Shown here one piece after another: positions 19,187-23,356 of a stretch of 23,356 bases of DNA. Position 1 is the stretch's first letter. The number at the start of each line of letters is the position of its first letter. The notes beneath the pieces are model-generated. The model saw nothing but the letters and a program-made list of their open reading frames with translations, was not told where the DNA came from and searched no databases. Origin of the DNA: Phallusia fumigata (lineage: Eukaryota > Chordata > Ascidiacea > Phlebobranchia > Ascidiidae); NCBI GenBank assembly GCA_008931825.1, contig QXVZ01004729.1, positions 1 through 23,356 on the forward strand, given 5' to 3'. The position numbers were made by a program, and so were the translations under genes.

Positions 19187-20788
19187 CGTCTCTGCGCTAG
19201 ACATGTTGCTTGTATGTATAGTTTGTGTATTATTCTATCATGAAACGCTGTTGTCAATTATCTTTCTGGAAATTTACCAAATCCAGTTAGTTGCCTCAAT
19301 GTGTCAGCTGTTGCATTTGGATGGTTTTATGTATGCCGCTTCGTCTCGTCATTGACAGGAATGTAATTTTTAGCTCAAATTTATAATTTTGTCATTGCCA
19401 CACCCTGCACTGCATTGTATATGACTATTATTCAGGATCTAAATGCGTCGAAATGGATCAAATTACGTTTTAGTAGGTTCAAGGATATTTTTTGGGCGTG
19501 GTCGTCAGTTTGTTAAACCAGCATTTGAGATGATAATATTTCCTTCGTGTCTTTTGTGACTTTCAGCAGTATTTTGACTCCACCCGGTCTGTACGAAATC
19601 GTTTGAGTATACAGGATATGCGATGTGTAAGGAAAAGGCGGGACAATGGGAGACGTGGGAAAGCGAAGTTCAGTTTAATAAGGATCAGTAAACTTAAAAA
19701 AAGCAGTGAAACGGGTTTAGTAGAATGAAAAAGTCATGTAAAAGACTTTAAATTGTGGTTGCCGTTTACTTGACAACGTCAGTTGTTCGGTGTCTTTGTA
19801 GCTCTTACTGATTTGCCAACGTTAGACCTCTGATGCAGCGGTTATACGTGACCTAGGCGGCAGAGTTATATTGGGTCCCCCTACCACCTTTTACAACCAG
19901 TCAGGTGTTAAATTGACGCATTGTGGTATTCGCAGGTGTGCGCGTGGAACAAAACGGTCATCAAACCTACGTGCCATATTAGCTATGTCTGTGTCATTTT
20001 AGTGAAACCGATGCAGAAAACTGTGACTTTAACCAGAACATGATTAAAGTTTTTGCTGGGTTCCTGTCAATCTTTAGTTCATGAATGCTAAAAATTGTCT
20101 TGTAAGCGCCTGTGTAACGTTAAGCCTGTTTATCCCAGTGAAAGCTAAAGTGAGTTGTGCTGTATGGTTCACACAGTGATTTGATTTCACGCTTTTGTAT
20201 TGGACAAAAGGATAAATGTGACTGAGCAGAGTGGTAGAATATGATTTCGGTTTTTGGCGATTTGACAACTTGCATTTATAGAGTGTAACACGATATTTGC
20301 TTTGTGACGTGTTAATGATTTAAATTTCGACTTTGCCCCGCTGCTACGCATTTGTCTGTGAGTAAGCAAATATGCATTGTGACGCATTTTGCTTGAGGAA
20401 ACACGAATTGGCATGAAAAACTCGTAACCACGGGATGCGTGCAGCTATGTACGGCACACTGTATTTAATTACCCAATTATAAAAGAGTGGACCTGCAGCT
20501 CTGACTACTTGTTTTTATAGCGTGCTGAAGGGCTTTGAGTGATTTTTAGCAGCCTGTTGACTTAGCTCCGTGAGATTGACGAAGATGTTTAAGCATACAG
20601 AAAACAAACATATGCGATATATGCAGTACAAGGCGCGGCAATAGGGACGTGCAAAAGCGATGTTTAATAAAACATGGACCAACTTGGTGCATATGGCGTC
20701 ACCCAGGTTTTTAGGAGACTAGTACATTACTTTGACGTTTTTCCGCAGCTAAAGTTTAGTAGCGTTTGGGGTTTAAAAATCTGTGTTG

Positions 20789-20824
20789 TGACGTCATAAT
20801 TTACCGCCAATAGACGTGACGTCA
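20789..20824. promoter_or_regulatory. Pair of perfect CRE palindromes
   Basis: TGACGTCA at 20789-20796 and at 20817-20824, 28 bases apart, both followed by TAA. This is the consensus of CREB/ATF bZIP sites. Such motifs can be frequent in some tunicate genomes, so function is uncertain. They lie about 0.55 kb upstream of the LRR gene start. Confidence 0.4.
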
Positions 20825-21109
20825 TAAACACAAAAATTACTCGCAGAAGTCAAAGTTCCCCTGAATATTTTTTTGGATTTGCGCCACTGACACGCAGCCC
20901 ACGTTCATTCTATCAGGGTTTGCTTGTTTGGTAGATGTTGGAAAGCGATATTAAAAAAAAGTGTTGGTGAAAAAAGGAATCCTAAAACAGCCTCAGTGTT
21001 GACGTATAGTTTTGTTTTGACCATCTATGTAGCTAATACATTTTGACTTTCCCAGCAGGCACATTGTTCCGAGTCCCGTGTATAGCCTTATGTACGATCA
21101 AGTTTTTAA

Positions 21110-21115
21110 AATAAA
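21110..21115 (+). terminator. AATAAA near the end of the T/G-rich stretch
   Basis: A possible poly(A) signal for a rightward transcript ending before the LRR gene. Support is only its place at the compositional change. Confidence 0.2.
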
Positions 21116-21344
21116 TTTAGCCTCAATTTTTATTTGCAAAAATTTTGAAACTATCAGGAATACCAAATGGGTGTGTTCCGCCTTGGTCCTCACCACGTGT
21201 GCACGTCTTTTTTCTTTTTGTTAGGCCTCTACCTTTTAGATCCACTTCCTGTAACTTTGTTCTCTGCCACCTTTTTAGCTTATTGTACCTTGTAGCCAAA
21301 ATGTCAATTAGAATATTGAAATAATAGAACAATTGCAAGGCATT

Positions 21345-23356
21345 ATGGACACTAAAAAACAAACAAGCTGTCCGATGAAAACGTGAGTTCTTTTTTCTCT
21401 TTTTACAAAAAGGTTGTCCAAAACATTACTATTTTCTACAAAAGTTGGAATTCTAAAATTTGTGCTTAAAACATGTTTTTAAAGGTCGAAATGTGAGACA
21501 GCTATAGAATCTTCAGTGAAAGTCAAACCTGTGGAGAGCGATTTCACGAGCGTAACCGCCAAACAAACTGTGCTTGAATCAAAAACCATCAGTTTGAAGA
21601 TAGGGCCAAAATTAGGTCAAACTTTGGTAAGCACAAATCAAAACTACTTTCTAGGCAAATTATGAAATATTTTTATCACTTTAGGTTAATTGAAAGGTTT
21701 GTTCTACTCAAAAGAGACGTTAAAGTTACAAAAAACTTAAGATCCTAATTTCGTAAAGTAGTATGTACGAGTAATGAAAAGGAGACAATCGATTCGCAAA
21801 ACTAGTAATTTGTTGTCTGTTTTGCACAAATGTGTAAAGCACACACTTTTTAAAATTAACAAGTGACGAATAAAGACCAGAGACGATATGCACATGTAGC
21901 AACTAAATCTTGCCATACCAATTTCAACTTAACGTTTGCTGGGCGAAAAAAACCTTCATCAAACGATATACAATCAATTATAATTTACACTTTGCCAAAC
22001 TGCGTTTTATGGGTAGCAAATATCCATTGAGGTCTTATGAACAACCTACATTCCCACAGCTTTTAACAACAGTTCCCAATTTGTCCGCAGCAGCATGTTT
22101 GACANGGAGCAAAAGCTTTAACCGAATGCATTCATAACATTGAACAGATTGATCTCAACTGTTGTGGAATCACTAGCAGGGTTACTAGTGATGTAGCTAC
22201 AGCCATTAGGAAACGGTCAATCCCGGTATTAAACGTTTCACCTTTTTTTTGTAAAACTGCTTACGGTTCTTACAAATCAGCCAGTTCAAGTAAATAGATT
22301 TAAACTCAAATAAATAGATTTAAATTAAAACTAAACATATTATAGCATTTTTAAAGATACGTGTTTTGTCTGTTTATTCGAAACACTAAAAAACTTCATA
22401 TCCGGTTATAAAAATGATCAATGGTAAACCGTGTTCACTAAACCATAGATAATGAAACCATTCCCAAGATTTATTTAACACTGATTTTTAAAATTTTTGC
22501 GCTGTGTATGTAGTCTTAAAATATATTTTATAATTGCGATGAATATTCTAAAATTAACAAAGTGGTTTCCAAACGCGTTGCTATACTTGATTGAAGAGTA
22601 CAGCAAAATTGAGTAATATGCGAGTATGTACCTGATATCTGTGTTATGTTTACGCAGATGGAAAAATTGTCGCTTTGCAACAATCCAATCAACGATAATG
22701 GAGCGACGGATTTAGCGACCTGCGTACAATATATTGAACAACTTGATCTTTNCCTTTTTTGTATGTCCCATAACATTTTGTGGATAACAGTGTACGAAAC
22801 GTAAGATGTTAAATTTCAAACAAATTAACAGACCGGCTACCCCGAAAAATGACTGTTCAAGGCAAATATCGCCGAAACCACTATGATGTTCCACCAACTT
22901 CAGACATGGAAAGGTTGAGTTTGATCTGTAAGTCGAATATAACACACGACTTACTCTTTCAAAGCATCAAACTGGTAAGAGTTGTTTTGGGGGAGAAAAC
23001 GAACAAAAGCTTTCATTATGTTCACTCGGTGATAAAAGTTAAAAATAAGCGCCCTAATGTTTAAAAAATATTTTTTACCGATATAAATTTTGCTTAAAAG
23101 AGCAAGAATTAATTTGCAAAAAAAACTAAAAATAAAGTCCGATACTGTATACGCACGGTATATATTCTACCATACATAAAAAAAGGTCCGACGTGAATAA
23201 CTTAGGGTGCTGTTTATCTGTCAAATTACCTGCCAATAATTTTTTTTGCAATAAATGTTGATTTCTTACCATATCCAACAACAGTGTGCTTATCAAACGT
23301 ACGGGTACTCATTTTGCCTCTGTTTATCCGTGCAGACCCCAAAATTAATAAACACT
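21345..23356 (+). CDS. Leucine-rich repeat protein gene, 5' part, six candidate exons, continues past window
   Basis: Candidate exons: 21345-21382 (ATG, donor GTGAGT), 21485-21626 (donor GTAAGC), 22060-22225 (GTATTA), 22658 to 22760 or 22800, 22904-22974 (GTAAGA), and 23336 onward. Phases agree at the first three joins and the last one. The first 60 codons are polar and unrecognised, ending LKIGPKLGQTL. Exon 3 reads VPNLSAAACLT, then GAKALTECIHNIEQIDLNC and DVATAIRKRSIP. Exon 4 reads MEKLSLCNNPIND, then NGATDLATCVQYIEQLDL. Exon 5 reads MERLSLICKSNITHD. LxL, N/C and GAxxL spacing of about 25-29 residues matches ribonuclease-inhibitor-type LRRs, as in NLR proteins; no NACHT domain is seen. The exon 4 donor is uncertain, since GTATGT keeps phase but shortens a repeat. 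Position 22105 (n) breaks the frame unless it is an extra base. Confidence 0.65.
22291..22325. repeat. Short AT-rich direct repeat, period 20, in LRR intron 3
   Basis: taaatagatttaaa occurs at 22291 and 22311. Probably simple slippage within the intron. Confidence 0.7.

Larger units (their letters stand above)
17790..21340. other. Long stretch without recognised gene
   Basis: T/G-rich on the plus strand in sampled lines (19741-19800: A13 T24 G14 C9). It contains two short tandem duplications, a GC-rich patch at 19015-19080 and two CRE palindromes, listed separately. The minus frames at 20074-20268, 20187-20414 and 21123-21362 look like chance. Confidence 0.45.

Overview
The window is eukaryotic genomic DNA from an invertebrate: AT-rich, intron-bearing, with no bacterial signals. 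Short GT-AG introns, a TGACGTCATAA-type motif and RNase-inhibitor-type leucine-rich repeat (LRR) exons would suit a tunicate such as Ciona, but that is a guess. Four ambiguous bases (n) were noticed only in the right half, and some coincide with assembly anomalies.

Left part (1-11.5 kb), minus strand: decayed mobile-element-like genes, present in several copies. Three recurrent modules are visible. (i) A transposase-like protein with two spaced Asp motifs (DATG and CDGSMALIHA), a Cys/His motif and a C-terminal ALWS/GDLGRHG/TQGIME region occurs in units at 423-1110, 2705-4860 and 5252-5510. (ii) An SGNH-hydrolase-like gene (GTNN and DxxH-type blocks) occurs at 1591-2592, 5911-6935 and 10789-11471. 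(iii) A C48 (Ulp1-like) peptidase-like fragment at 1-410 probably formed the C-terminus of the transposase-like protein. Every copy is broken by stops, frameshifts, deletions or insertions, and the lesions differ between copies. Part of the SGNH gene (repeat A, about 0.5 kb) also lies inside the transposase-like unit at 3075-3580.

Between SGNH copies 2 and 3 lies a GC-richer island (8.6-10.5 kb), also on the minus strand. It holds a gene built from three tandem acidic/proline-rich coding repeats, followed downstream by a segment resembling the N-terminal region of DNA-polymerase-B proteins of Polinton/Maverick-like elements.

Middle (11.5-21.3 kb): mostly non-coding. A possible divergent promoter with a perfect GCGCATGCGC palindrome lies near 12.34 kb, with a candidate short first coding exon at 12682-12713. 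The base composition of sampled lines is A/C-rich to the left and T/G-rich to the right, as expected for divergent transcription. A candidate terminal exon sits at 17565-17735.

Right end (21.3-23.4 kb), plus strand: the 5' part of an intact-looking multi-exon gene for an LRR protein. Most exon phases agree, and the gene runs off the window.
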